Below, piece after piece: positions 12,296 to 23,470 of a DNA stretch of 64,000 nucleotides. Under the pieces are notes generated by a model. That model searched no databases, was not told where the DNA came from, and saw only the letters and a program-made list of their open reading frames with translations. Positions within the stretch are counted from its first letter, which is position 1. Every line of letters starts with the position of its first letter. The stretch is from Polytrichum commune. Lineage: Eukaryota; Streptophyta; Polytrichopsida; Polytrichales; Polytrichaceae. The stretch lies in contig OX485807.1 of NCBI GenBank assembly GCA_950295325.1, positions 48,390,440 through 48,454,439 on the forward strand. Reading direction: 5' to 3'. The position numbers were made by a program, and so were the translations under genes.

Positions 12296-12495
12296 CAGTG
12301 TCTCGAAGATTTTTGGGCATAAACAGTTGAGATCCTAGTGTTGTCAATATAAACTGGTTGCATGCTGACGTCTTTCACTTATTCCCTTATTAAATTGAAG
12401 AATATTTCATAAATTCTTTTGGATCGATCAATAATTTTCCTAAAGTCGTGAATTTGAACCAGTTGTTTCTTAAACTCAACCGGTTCGTCTGTAAC
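12296..12495 (-). mobile_element. hAT-type MITE, family A, copy A4 (truncated)
   Basis: Starts CAGTGTCTCGAAGATTTTTGG and follows the family A order (TTGAGATCCTAGTGTT, then the TCAACCGGTT near 12478), but breaks off after CTGTAACTA, where family D sequence begins. The terminal CATTG and the second target octamer are lost. Confidence 0.75.
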
Positions 12496-12496
12496 T

Positions 12497-12775
12497 ACAC
12501 TAACTACGATATTTAGTGTCACCGATTCTAATTGTAAACCGTGGTGTAGTGTCACCAACGTTAAATGTCATTCCTTATTTTTTTTCTGGAGAGGGGGGGA
12601 TTATAGAGTTACAGTGTTGCAATTACTGTCACTTACGAAGTGGATTTTTATCCAAATTCTAATCATCCTTGACAATATTTGTTCAATTATTCATAAGAAG
12701 TGTCATCCAAAAAGCTACCACAACGACATAAAATACCATATGACACTAAATACCATATTTAGTCCCCATTCATCG
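12497..12775. mobile_element. MITE family D copy
   Basis: Left end CACTAACTACGATATTTAGTGTCACC, right end ATGACACTAAATACCATATTTAGT. The termini are inverted to each other and each is internally palindromic around the ACTAAATAC/GTATTTAGT core. Related copies lie at 22188, 45333, 51213 and 62680. A Class II non-autonomous element; superfamily not assigned because I could not define a target duplication. Confidence 0.65.
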
Positions 12776-13039
12776 TGTTGATAGGAGCAGGTTTCTCACA
12801 CATATCACTTTATTTCATAATTTATTGTGGGGAAACAACCACTTCTATGAAGCTCCATCTTTATGTCTTTCTTTCGAGTCTCCTCATTACTAAGCCCTTT
12901 GGGTATCGTGGACTTTAAAATGGGGATTCGCAACTCGTGGAGCTACAGTCACCATCCACAAAGCCACACGCTCGAAGCCCTCGCTCCACGATCAATGCAC
13001 AAACGATCCGGAAGCCACGCCACCACGGCAACATCCAAG

Positions 13040-13705
13040 ATTCAAAGAAGAAGAAGAAGAAAACAACAAAGTGTGAAGATAGTATTTTCAGTGGACTTTA
13101 CATTAGATTGAGAGGGCATTTCAGTATTTCCATGATCATCAATTAGAACATCCAAGGCAAGTGGAAGCTCACTTTGCAACTCCACATTCTCATGTAAATC
13201 GTTTCCAACCTGTGACTACATCAATTCCGTCTGTATGGTAATATCCTTGCACAAAAATTGAATTGTCTTCTCCAACACTGTAATTTTCCTTGTCACTGCC
13301 TTGTGTACTAGAATCATTTATCAATATGTGATCATAATCACACTCCTCATCCGCCTCTATACTTCTTAATAAATGAGCCTCAATAAGTGACCCTACCATA
13401 CAAGTACAAATGTCGTATATTTTATAGAGGTCCTCCATACATGTACATTGAACTATGAGTTAAATATGTATACGTAGTACATAAAAGTTCAAATTAATAT
13501 CCCTTTTGTGTACACGCATATACTCATATGTGTTACAAAAGGTGCACATGCCGGGACTTAGGTACTCCATCGGGATTTCATGAAAACTTTCCGAATAGGT
13601 TCCTCATCATCATCAACGAGGGAGATCATCTTCACCATTGAGCCACCACTATGAGGCGAGGAGAGAGTATTGTACGATGGTGCCAAGATGGCATCAAATA
13701 TGGTC
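13040..13705 (-). pseudogene. Unidentified multi-exon coding remnant
   Basis: Reading the minus strand, 13700-13560 gives a coding-like frame (DLTIFDAILAPSYNTLSS... DDDEEPIRKVF). After an interval with stops, 13438-13190 gives an acidic frame starting MEDLYKIYDICT and containing DEECDYDHILINDSS. A one- or two-base shift near 13200 then leads into NDLHENVELQSELPLALDVL up to about 13040. The consistent strand, acidic composition and lack of repeats argue for real former coding sequence; the frameshift and absent flanking exons argue that it is broken. I do not recognise the family. It could also be the non-catalytic part of a transposase. Confidence 0.35.
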
Positions 13706-14190
13706 AAGTCTCTAGGATGTAATGAAGTAGCGCTACTACACCAACAAGCATGATTAAATGCATTTGCAATTCACATAGACATAGAGATTATATTCAGTGT
13801 TTGAAATCCACAACTACATTTTGAAAAATGCACATGTAGATGCATAAGCATCAGTACACGATCTCAGTTCAGTCAATGCCTTTATTAAAAATTTACAAAA
13901 ACTTTATTCATTTTATTCTTGTCCACCTCTCCATAACACATTTACTTTCATAATTTTTGTTTATGCAATAGTGCGATTGAAAAAGGTCGGTAGCTCTCAT
14001 GAAATTCCCTCTACTACCCATGTTAGTCATGCCTTTTATTCTAAATTACCCCTACTACCTAGACCTTATTACTATCATGTTACCGGTGATACTATTCTTG
14101 AAGGTTGTACATGTACCTCCCACCCCCTGATATTGGTCGAAACTCATAAATGTACTACCTTATGGATTGACCTACTTACAACCATATCTA

Positions 14191-14503
14191 AGGTAGAGGG
14201 GCCCTTTCCTACTCGAATTTTAGATTGGCATGTTCATTGGGGAGTTATTAAGGGGGAATCAATCTTGGAAGATGTGCAAAGTACATTGGAAATTGGACCA
14301 ATTGGAATAATTAATTTTGGATTAATATTGAATTAGTTATGAATTTTGGAAGGAGAACTCATAGGGATACCCAAAACCACTCACCCCAAAAATGTACACC
14401 ATGATAACATAGAAATTTGAGGTTGGAAGCTATAATGTACCTCTTGTTTGGATAGGTCTAGTGAGAGGTTTAAGGACCCGAGCGGGAAAGGGCCCCTCTA
14501 CCT
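14191..14503. mobile_element. 313-bp MITE with TA target duplication
   Basis: AGGTAGAGGGGCCCTTTCC at 14191-14209 is repeated in exact complement at 14485-14503, and the match continues imperfectly inward (TACTCG against CGCTCG). Both outer edges are TA (14189-14190 and 14504-14505). A TA duplication with terminal inverted repeats is the signature of the Tc1/mariner superfamily, although these ends are not the known Stowaway terminus. Only one copy was found. Flanking frames 13971-14336 and 14448-14726 overlap its ends and have no recognisable domain. Confidence 0.65.
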
Positions 14504-14505
14504 TA

Positions 14506-16120
14506 TGCCGTTCTATGTTGGTTTTGACCCAAATACTAACTTGAATATACAAAGATTCTTTCACCTTGACATACCCACCAAATATCAATATTTGACTGGT
14601 ATTGCAATTTTGATAGGTTCATTGATACCATGCATTTACCTATATACCAATCCAACATTAGTTTTAACCCTCCAACTTGTAATTGTGCATTTTGTTTCCT
14701 TATTGATCTACCATGTTTACTTCTAGTTTCCTAAATCAATCTATATTGACCAAGACTACTGCAATATACTATAGAGGGTGGGTCTCTAGGCGATAGTGAT
14801 ATTGAGGCGTTGACCAACTTAGTCCTCTTAACTCTAACACTAATGCAATAGATACTTATTGTTATTAGGGAAATGAAGGTAAGACATACACAAGTCTCGG
14901 CTCTCCAAGGCTTCTTGGAACTAATTGCTCACACGATGACAAGCCGCAAATCACAAACACAAACAAGTTAGGAATCCCTTCCAACCCAAATATTAATATT
15001 CCAAGGACCAACACTATTACATTCATTAGCAAGGTCATACACAACAAAACTTCACCACTTCCTTGTATTGCTCACTTGCTTATACACTTTCTAAGTAGGT
15101 AATAGGATTTGTGGCCTAAGATACCCTCAATTCACTATCCTAAGCAACAATTCTTGTGGGGTCATCCTAAAGGTTACAAGCACCCCTCTTATATTATCCT
15201 TCATAAATCTTCTCCTTCACCGATAGTTGTGATTACCTCCTCGAAAAAAACATCATTCTATCTTTGGCTAATTACTTAATAAAGCAAAACTCCTTGCCAT
15301 AATAGTCCATACATAAACGGCATGAGGGCCATTTGTTAAATAATCGAGCAAATAAAAGAAATTGTGAGATAGACTAAAAAACAAACAAATCTTGATTTTA
15401 GCTACCTGGGCACCAAGGTGCTTAATTTCAATTTGTTGAACATTTGTCAAATTGTTTTTAAAAGCCTTGGAAAGTAGTACGAGGACCATTTGTAAACAAT
15501 TGGAGAAAAATAAAGGAATGTTTTAAAGAAACTTAAGAGTACCCATATTTTGATATTAATTACCTGGGAGTTGAAAACATATTGTTTTAACCCAAAAAAA
15601 GAAAAGAAAAGAAAAGAACCAACCTTGAATCCCAGCTCCTCGAAGTTAGGCACATGTCAAGGCCAACATTCTTTTACCTTGGCTTACCAAACCATGTTTC
15701 CAAATCGGCATTTCCAAACATGTGTAGCCTCCCCTAGACTGTCAACTCTTGATAATTGAAGGAGGGAAACATGACCCATCATTTTGGAGCCAATATAATG
15801 CAACATCAAGTTTAAAATGTTTAAATTAAATATTTTAATATTTTTGTAAAGTAGTCATCTTTGACGTGGGGTGTCACTAGACTTACAAAAACGGTGGTAT
15901 ACATGCACATGTTGTGTGTGGCCCCAAGTTTCACCTCTCCACTCCGAGATGTCTTTTTATGAAAACCTCCAGTTTTGGGCATGTGTGGCCTCCACTTGAG
16001 CATGCCACCATGATCCCTGACCATTTATGATGCTATTGAAACCATGCAAATTTTAGTAAAAATTTAATTAGATTGTATAATTGAAACCTACACTCCATGG
16101 AGAGAGAGATCGCATACGAG
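14506..16120. other. Intergenic, no gene seen
   Basis: AT-rich. A hydrophobic 92-codon frame (14448-14726, +) overlaps the start but shows no family resemblance. 15268-15489 and 15447-15653 (-) share a similar AAACTTGTTTTTAAAGCC-like theme, suggesting a diverged internal duplication. No element ends defined. Confidence 0.4.
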
Positions 16121-16351
16121 CAGTGTATGGGAAGATTTTTGGGCATAATTGGTCAAAATCCTAGTGCATCCAAGTCCAACCGGGTACATGATGTTGTGAT
16201 TGTTTAGTTGTTACTTTAATAAATTGGGGTATATTCTATATATTCCTCTAAAATGATGGGTGGTTTTTTTGAATTCTTGGAACTTCAACCGGTCATCTCT
16301 CAAATTTAACCTCTTCATCAGTAACTGGCAGTTGGTTCTCCCTAGTCATTG
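16121..16351 (-). mobile_element. hAT-type MITE, family A, copy A5
   Basis: Starts CAGTGTATGGGAAGATTTTTGG and ends CCTAGTCATTG. Target octamers CATACGAG (16113-16120) and CATACGAA (16352-16359), 7 of 8 matching. It sits at the left border of a family B MITE, so it inserted at or beside that older element. Confidence 0.9.
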
Positions 16352-16548
16352 CATACGAATGTACCTCTTGTCCATCCAACATAAAAACTTGACCCCCTAT
16401 AGATTTGTGGCTTGTTCATCTCAAACGATGTGCACTAGACTAATTTAGGGTCTTTCAAACTGATTTTGACATCATATTCACTTAAAATAACAACCTTCGG
16501 ACTGAATGTTGTTTCAAGGCTTTTATGACGAACGAATGAGAGATACGC
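16352..16548 (+). mobile_element. MITE family B copy
   Basis: Left end TGTACCTCTTGTCCATCCAAC, right end TTTTATGACGAACGAATGAGAG, approximately complementary. The body runs collinear with 4615-4800 and 52045-52248. Confidence 0.65.
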
Positions 16549-16747
16549 CCATATGTGATAATTTTTACTTCTCTCCCAATCTGCAATGCCATATGAATGT
16601 CATTTATTTATTCATTATTTTTGTTAGATGCAAACAGAGAGTGCTTCTATTTGGTTATTGGTTCTTTACATTTTATAGGTTATATAGAGGTTTGTCTCCC
16701 TTTCGGATTATATTATAGGCATGTGCCTTTTCCACTTCTTCTCTATC

Positions 16748-16971
16748 CAATGAACGGGGAGAAAACCGACCGCTAGTTACACATGAATTGGTTAAGTATG
16801 AGAAATAACCGGTTGAAATTCAAAGCTTGTGGAAGATTATCTATCATTTTAGAGGAATCTATGGAATATACCTCAATTTAATAAAGAAAACCCGAAAGAC
16901 CACAACATGTAACCGGTTGAACACGAGGATTTTGACCCATTATTTATGCCCAGAAACCTCCTGGGACACTG
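16748..16971 (+). mobile_element. hAT-type MITE, family A, copy A6
   Basis: Starts CAATGAACGGGGAGAAAACC and ends CCTGGGACACTG. Flanking octamers TCTCTATC (16740-16747) and GCTCCATC (16972-16979), 6 of 8 matching. This is the copy with the best-preserved left terminus. Confidence 0.82.
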
Positions 16972-17724
16972 GCTCCATCCAAGCTAGCTTGGGGTTTTTG
17001 GGTGGTTGTGTGTTCTGAATATTATTCAGAAACTTTGGCTACTTTAATTACCTGCTTCAAATTTAATCCGAAACCAATAGTGTTATCATTAATTGAAGGA
17101 GAAGGACAAAGTATTATTAGCCTGTGTAAGTACGCGCCCATGGTACCAAAGCCATCAAAGCCACTCCCAACTTGTATTTTGAAGTACGGTTCTCCCCCTT
17201 TAATATGACACGTTCGGTCATACAAGAAAGTCTCATATTATCCGAGTCTTGTATTCTGCACAATATGTCATTTTGGCCTCAAATGTCGTACTATCGAGGC
17301 CCTTCAAGAAAATGGTCTAGTTTATTGTAATATGTCATTTTGTACACACAATGAAGATACATAAGTATAAATGAGTACTTTATTTGAAGGAATATGTATT
17401 CAATGTCAGACAATATGAAGTCTCAAAAGAAGAAAAAGTAGTCCAATGATGGTGTCTCCACCATATCACACCCTATGCAAATAAGAATCTAATGTTTAAA
17501 AAAAAAAACAATGATGTTTGTTAATGTTGGAAATTGATATCATATTCAGTTTATCCATAAAAGATTGCATGTTTGTCACATCTACAACCGAGAACTCTGA
17601 AGGATTCTCCATTGCAAAATATGATAGTAATTGGGCATACTCACGGGCTTGAGGAAGTTTGATTTTGGTGTTGGTTGGTCATCCACATCAATTCTCTTCA
17701 TGGGCTCTTCATTCAAATCTAGAC

Positions 17725-18680
17725 CTAGATGGATTTCTCTGTCCCATGCCAAATCCACAATTCAACCGTGGTGTACTCTACATCAACAATTTCCTCTCCT
17801 GCCAATTGCACATATTCCTCAATAGGCATGTCTTCACTTCCAAAATTCAAAGAGGAAATGAGACTTGCCAAATTATTTGTTGCTTCTTTTATTCTTGATT
17901 TCTCACATTCATCATCCATGGGAAAATCGGCACCCCAATTTGCAAGTAAAATCTTGGACATCCTCCAATTGTTTCGTATGCTTTGGGAATTCATCTCTCT
18001 CCACACTTGAAATCACCACATAATAGTCCGTCTTACATTAGGCATTATTTTTCTCAAGTTATGGTGAGTAGTGAAAAAATGAAACTATGAGAGAACCCAT
18101 TTCAAGAGCTTCTTCTTATATTGAACTTTAAATAAAACAATAATTTCTCGATCCAAGGGTTGAACCACACTTGTACCATTAGATGGTCAGAAAACATTAA
18201 TAATATTTCTCAACTACAAGGTTGAAAAACCAAATGAATCACCCCTACCAACATGCTTAAGGGAATGAGCAACATAATTGTCCATAATTAAAAATACCTT
18301 CCAATTTATAGATTTGAAATGTACATTGAGGCTCATCATCCAACTCTCAAATACATTTAATGTCATCCAAGCCGTTTGGTTTGCAAACCACCACACATAA
18401 TTTGTTGACAACCACCTTCCAAAGCATCATGGGCATAGAGATTTGTAAATAACCACAAGTTTTATATCATGAGCAAGAGTGAGACGGTCCTCCTAAATTT
18501 TGTGCCCATGAGTTTTCCTTGCACTAGTGTCTTGTTTGGTTGGGCAAAATAAAGTAAACTACCGGTAGTCTTAGCCATATTGCAAATATCTTTTGGTGCC
18601 ATAACCAATGTGGAGGAGGTCAATGCTTACCAAATTGAATGCAAACTATTTTATGTGCAGACATGGACATCAATACCAAA
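17725..18680 (-). pseudogene. Tigger/pogo-like (CENP-B-type) transposase remnant
   Basis: Read from 18680 down to 17725 in shifting frames, the translation follows the DDE domain of Tigger/pogo transposases. It gives a YxPKDIxN-like start and GLYF-like segment (about 18600), KPLVIYKS-like text (about 18450), then NYVWWFANQTAWMT and WKVFLIMDNYVAHS (18411-18270). Next comes PSNGTSVVQPLDREIIVLFK after an in-frame stop (about 18205-18135), and finally MNSQSIRNNWRMSKILL near 18000-17950. The VFLIMDNxxxH and SVVQPLDxxII blocks correspond to the second and third catalytic-Asp regions of this family. Several frameshifts and stops are present, and the N-terminal HTH/CENP-B DNA-binding domains were not found. 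Pogo-like elements are known in plants (Lemi1 and the derived Emigrant MITEs in Arabidopsis). Confidence 0.78.
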
Positions 18681-18754
18681 ATTATTGAAATTATAACTGA
18701 AATGAAAAGCATCCGCCACTCAAGACTGACATCACCTCTAGATCAACATGGATG

Positions 18755-18960
18755 AAACTAACACATATATTGTCAATTTTTTCTCTAAAACCTAGGGCCC
18801 TCTTTTGTACATCTACCTATACTCCATACATTTTAATAGCCTTTTAGATGTACACACAATACCTCTCCCTTAATACGTATATTATGTACGCAAATGCCTC
18901 GATTAATACACCTTCTTACACTCACGTTAGTACACACGTGGTATGAAGAATCCACCCCCA
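18755..18960. repeat. Dispersed repeat, also in TNL intron 3
   Basis: Shares a collinear ~205-bp match with 32982-33200, including TATTGTCAATTTT, TGTACATC-ACCT, AATACCTCTCCC and CTTACACTCACGTTAG. Orientation is the same in both. No inverted termini were recognised. Confidence 0.7.
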
Positions 18961-19597
18961 TGCCTCTAGAGCCAAGAAATTGAAGAGTGGCATGAGAAAA
19001 TCTAGGAGTATAAGTCGAAGAGAACTAAAACTTCCAATCTAAAAAGATGTAGTATTTAGATGTGAGGACAAATTTCAAATCAAGAAGAGAAATCAACAAC
19101 TTCAAAACTCTAGTCATCAGATCCAACACTCCCTAAACCCTTCAACCTCCACCCACACCCAAAGACTAAAAAATGTAACATCTATTCTGAAACCAAAGTT
19201 TAGAGGAGCTAAATTAAGCTAGCCCATTGATAAATTCACCATATACTCCCCGATCCCAAAACGTATCATTAATGTGGATCCCACCACACTATGAGCATTA
19301 ATGACCTCTATTATACGACAAGTCAGGTCTTGAAAAAATCGTATTACGAACATCATAGTTGTAATATTGGGATAAATTAACATCAAAAAGTTTGGTCGAC
19401 AGGACATGCATCATATAAACAAACTGTCATATTATTGGGTGTTGTATTATGGGGAGTAGATTGTAACTTTTAGCATGGCCCACTGATTCCATGGTGTGGC
19501 CTTTTGATATAAAATTCTTGACATGCAAAAGGCCACACTCAAAATAATCATTCGGAGCATCCAATACAAAGTCGCATCATCTTGCAGGCATGGCCAA
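18961..19597. other. Intergenic; possible pogo-like end
   Basis: No gene. Around 19250-19330 the strand opposite reads ATAATAGAGG...ATTAATG...TTTTGGGATC, reminiscent of plant pogo-like termini, and lies upstream of the transposase remnant. Its expected partner at the other end was not found, so this is only suggestive. Confidence 0.25.
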
Positions 19598-20419
19598 TAG
19601 TGTCTGGGGAGATTTTTGGGCATAATCGGTCAAAATCCCAGTGTTTCCAAGTTCAACCGGTTACATATTGGCATCTTTCGGTTTCCTTTATTAATATGAG
19701 TTATATTCCATAGATTCATCTAAAATGATCGGCAAGTTTCTTGAAGCCTTGAACTTGAACCTCTTATTTTTCAAGCTCAATCAGTTTATTTGCAACTAGT
19801 AGCCAATTCCCCCATTCGTTGGTTCAATTGGTTCATAACATTACTTGACTGATGAGTTGTGTTTAGCTTACTTGCCTTCGGATTCAGTCTAAAGCATTGG
19901 GATGCCGGCATCCAGAGGCTTTATTCCCAAATCTATTGTGTGGCCCATGAACACAACTTATCAAGATAGATAGAAACTCCGGTCCCTTTTTAGCAAGGGG
20001 CTGGCGTGAATGAAGTGTCCGTTCGTAATGCCAATGACCCGATGCCCACTGGACAAGGGGACATTGGGACAATACTACTCTCCCCTTTCGAGGATGGACA
20101 CTATAGTGACACACTATACTAGTTCCTAGCTAGCCACTAGTGCCTTGAAGATACCGGACATGGTATCCCCCCAAAGGGCTTTGAGGTACCCATACAACAA
20201 GGTCCAAGGACCCCCCACCATAGTTGGGTGGACTAAGGTGGTGAGCACCACGCCGGCATGGGGAATAGAACCCACAACCTCCTCATTGGGGGCCATGAGC
20301 CCTAACCACCAAGCCAAGGCCCGTGGTGCCTCAACTTATGAAGTATTGAACTTTAACCAGCTATTTCTCAAACTCAACCGGTTCAATTGTAACTAGCGGA
20401 TAGTTCTCCCGATTCATTG
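19598..20419 (-). mobile_element. hAT-type MITE family A, composite copy A7
   Basis: A family A copy starts at TAGTGTCTGGGGAGATTTTTGG (19598). A first right end is reached at about 19821 (CCCCCATTCGTTG). A second right-hand segment, TGAAGTATTGAAC...GATTCATTG, lies at 20338-20419. The outermost flanks, ATGGCCAA (19590-19597) and GTGGCCAA (20420-20427), match 7 of 8, so the outer ends belong together. The 516 bp between includes a SINE. A partial duplication or nested insertion inside one original MITE is inferred. Confidence 0.75.
20110..20330 (-). mobile_element. tRNA-derived SINE
   Basis: On the minus strand the head contains an A-box-like TGGCTTGGTGG (complement of 20306-20316). A B-box-like GGGTTCTATTCC (complement of 20262-20273) follows at tRNA-like spacing. 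These RNA polymerase III promoter boxes at the head of a short non-coding repeat define a tRNA-derived SINE. The tail runs to about 20110 or further left toward 19930; no clear poly-A or flanking duplication was found. It cannot fold as a functional tRNA. Confidence 0.65.
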
Positions 20420-20427
20420 GTGGCCAA

Positions 20428-21454
20428 GATTTTCTCGACAAGAAAAGTCCAACTCACCTTGGATGATAGAGAATTGGAGCATATGAGCGTACCTCTCATT
20501 CATTGAAAGGCATCGTGGGTATCTCAATGATATGAAATGAAATTGATTTTAAAGTCCTGGAAGTCAATGGAAAACCCATGACATCTCAACACCATCAAAA
20601 ATCTCATTTGATGTTCCCAAACAAAGTCTTTCATGCTAATCAAGAGTTGAATTCTTTTCCACCTCATGGGGAAGGCATCAAATCACCTTCATCTCAAGGA
20701 TTCTCTTGAAAATGAATGTGAATCGTACTTGAAGCAAGATAGATAGCTAGATAGAAACTCCATACCTTTTGTATGCTTGAAGCAACTACTAATACCATCC
20801 CAACACAACATCATTGTTGCTTACCGCATCTCTAATCATAGAGTCGCCATTGAAATTGACAAGTGATCGACAACCCCTATTCCTAGAGAAAACATGTCAT
20901 GCCACTTTTGCTCTTATAATGTATATAAAAATTGGGCACATTTTGTGTTGGAGAGCCCTCCCTACAACCTCATGAGAGATAGGTTTTCTTTCTATTTCAT
21001 AATGTAATACTAGGCAGTCTTGAGTTTTTTCTTCCAATTGAACCATCAAGTTGCTATTAGTCTCTATCTCACAGAGGCCACTCCTTGATTGATTGTGGGG
21101 AAGTAGCCTTTTTGCACCATTTTGATGTATTGGTAGTCCCATTGGCCTTTTGGCTTCCCATACTTTAACATCAACATCATTTCATATCATTTTATTCATT
21201 CAACAAAAAATGCCTTAGAATAGTATGTAGGTCATTTTGAAGAAAAAAAAAATATTGGAATTAGCTTCAAAGATCATGATTCACTCTAGAGATACATATT
21301 TGAAGTGAATGACATGAACATGGATGGATGAGAGATACACTAGTGTGCAATCTTCCCTCACACCGCATGGCCCAAAAGCAATTGAAATCATGCGTAGCCT
21401 TGGCTACATCCCTTGCCACCCCACCAAACCCAAGAACCACCATACATTTTTCTT
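20428..21454. other. Intergenic, fragments of dispersed repeats
   Basis: 20520-20570 resembles 11297-11340 (ATGATATGAAATGAAATTGA, AAAGTC-TGGAAG). 21180-21240 resembles 9600-9660 (ATTCAACAAAAAATGCC...AGAATAGTATGTAGG). Both are therefore relatives of the segmentally duplicated sequence. No gene. Confidence 0.45.
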
Positions 21455-21650
21455 CACAATAAAGGTTGAGGTACGAAGCCCTATTGTGGGCACTTCCAAA
21501 GTCCACAAATAATTGTCCTAGTTGGATCAGACCAAGACTTGTCTTGTCCATGTAGTAATTATGAACCACAAAGATTGTCATGTCAAAATGAGTTGCAAAA
21601 ACTAATTTTAAAATTTTAAATCAAGATTCTATTTCTCTTTGAATGATCAC
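21455..21650. mobile_element. Solo arm of foldback family G
   Basis: GCCCTATTGTGGGCACTTCC...CCACAAATA and the following TTGGATCA...AAGATTGTCA align with the right arm of element G at 8685-8860. No facing arm lies nearby. Confidence 0.55.
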
Positions 21651-22187
21651 ACATGCCCTCTTGAGCTTCAATTATATTAGCATTTATTGAATGTAGAATA
21701 AATGTCTATATTCTATACATGTAGGCCAATCTCATTGTTGCTTACATATGCTTGGTACCCATTCTTAATAGCAAGCCTTGCCTTATCTGTGATGTTAAGT
21801 TTTTCAGCTAAAGCATCTTCAATTTGGACCCAAAGTACACAATCACATTATTGTGGGATTTGGTGTTGGGGTGCGCGTGGATAAAGTTTTGTGACACCTA
21901 CTATGGGGAAGGGCGAGAATGCAAAAAAACCATTGTATTATGTAGCTTTATAGCATGGATGATGTTTGGGTCAATTTTTGGCTTCAAAAATTTATAATAA
22001 TTTTAATTTAAGGAATAAAATTGTCAAAATTTTCGCGGTCCTCCTGATTTTCATTTGTATCACATGAGGAAATTTTGCATTAACTATGCTTCTCTTGACA
22101 TGAATTCCACTGGAATGAATTTGCCTTCAACCCATAGAAATTTTTGTTTTGACTAGAGTCCCTTTACTGCCCACGCTGCTACACCAC

Positions 22188-22396
22188 TTATGGTGCTTAG
22201 TGTCACTTACAATTGAGAGTTACGCAATGCTATAAGTATTCATTTGTAATTTTCCACCAAGCAAAGTCACCTATGTTCTATAATGTCCAAACAACCTTTT
22301 CAACTTTCATAAAAAATTGAACTCATGAGTAAGAAGTAATTGCATCGCGTGATTCCAAATAGTAAGTGACACTTAATACCCTAAACGGTGTAGTCC
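22188..22396. mobile_element. MITE family D copy
   Basis: Left end CTACACCACTTATGGTGCTTAGTGTCACTTAC is answered near 22358-22396 by AATAGTAAGTGACACTTAAT...CGGTGTAG. The centre TTACGCAATGC and TTCTATAATGTCCAAACAACC match 8950-9030. Length is about 210 bp. Confidence 0.75.
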
Positions 22397-22898
22397 AGCC
22401 CCATATTCTTCCTAGAGCCCCACAAAAATATGAGTCAATGTACATGGGGCATAGATTCCACGAACCCCAAAGCCCTAGAACAAGATGGGCTCTCACATCC
22501 CCGGAAGAGCATTAGGTTCAGCGAGAGGGCATTGTTTGCATAGGAATCCAACCACATTGAAAACTTCCTCCCTAGAAGGTATGTGGTAATTTTTTATTTA
22601 ATTTTTTGTTTGTTTGACTAGAAAAAATTGGGTTCTCTTCAAAATTAATCAACTTTTAAGATAATTCTAAAACTATCTCAACAAGGTAACTTCTGGCTTT
22701 TCAAGGCAATTTTGTTGGATAAACAAGAGAAGCATTCCAAGGCACTAATTGTGCCCTAATGGCCTCTCACCGTCCGGCTCCAAGTGGACTTGGTCATGCA
22801 TCCGTACGTACAATTTCAAGGAATGGAGTGTGTAGTTTGCTTCGGTTTGAAGGTTAGAGTTTCTTAGTGTCTAGTAGACTCATCCTTTGTGGAGGTGA

Positions 22899-23470
22899 GG
22901 GGTTGTTTACACCATCGACCATGAAGTCGTCCTAAGGCCGTCCTAAGGCGCTATAAGATTTGTGGTTGGTTGTTGAACTCATTCTAGGACCACTTCGGTT
23001 TACACTAAGAAGAAAATGTTAGAGTGACCATGGAGTGGGAGGTCCCTAAAAGATATACTTGAAGGCCTACATTATCATGTGACATGGTCCAACGGGTTTG
23101 GCGGTGGGAGAGGCAAAAGAGTTGCTCTATTAGAAAAAGGAAGGGGGCCATGGCAGAGAAATGTTGTTAAAATATAATTTTAGTGAATTTTTTTTTGGGG
23201 AAGACGAGAGAATGATAAATTTTGTTTTGTTTTGTTTTGTTTTTAAGTTTTTTAAGTTTTTTTTGGGGTCCAAAACTGCCCTTTTTGGACAATTTTTTTA
23301 AAAATCAGCACATTCACTTTTTGGTGCATGGTCTTTCCTCTTGGTCCACATTCGGTTTACACCTAGTGAGGGACCCAAAGACTTTGTAAATTTACTCTTT
23401 AAGAAATCAGATCATGAAGAAAGACCATCTTCCATGGTCCGACTTCACGATCCATGGTGTAACCCGACCT
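22899..23470. mobile_element. 572-bp DNA transposon, family H
   Basis: Left end AGGGGTTGTTTACACCATCG and right end (complement) AGGTCGGGTTACACCATGG share the TTACACCAT core and continue into GACCATGAAGTCG / GATCGTGAAGTCG. The right half in complement matches 27048-27275 over CTAGGTGTAAAC, CATGCACCAAAAAGTG and TCCAAAAAGGG. No coding frame inside; a T-rich tract lies at about 23190-23265. Target duplication not identified. Confidence 0.7.

Noticed and set aside
13971-14726. Possible retrotransposon integrase/chromodomain tail or membrane protein
   Set aside because: Resemblance is only impressionistic, no catalytic motif, and the frames cross the ends of the 14191-14503 MITE.
20262-20330. tRNA gene
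   Set aside because: A- and B-box-like motifs are present but the acceptor and anticodon stems do not pair; fits a SINE head instead.
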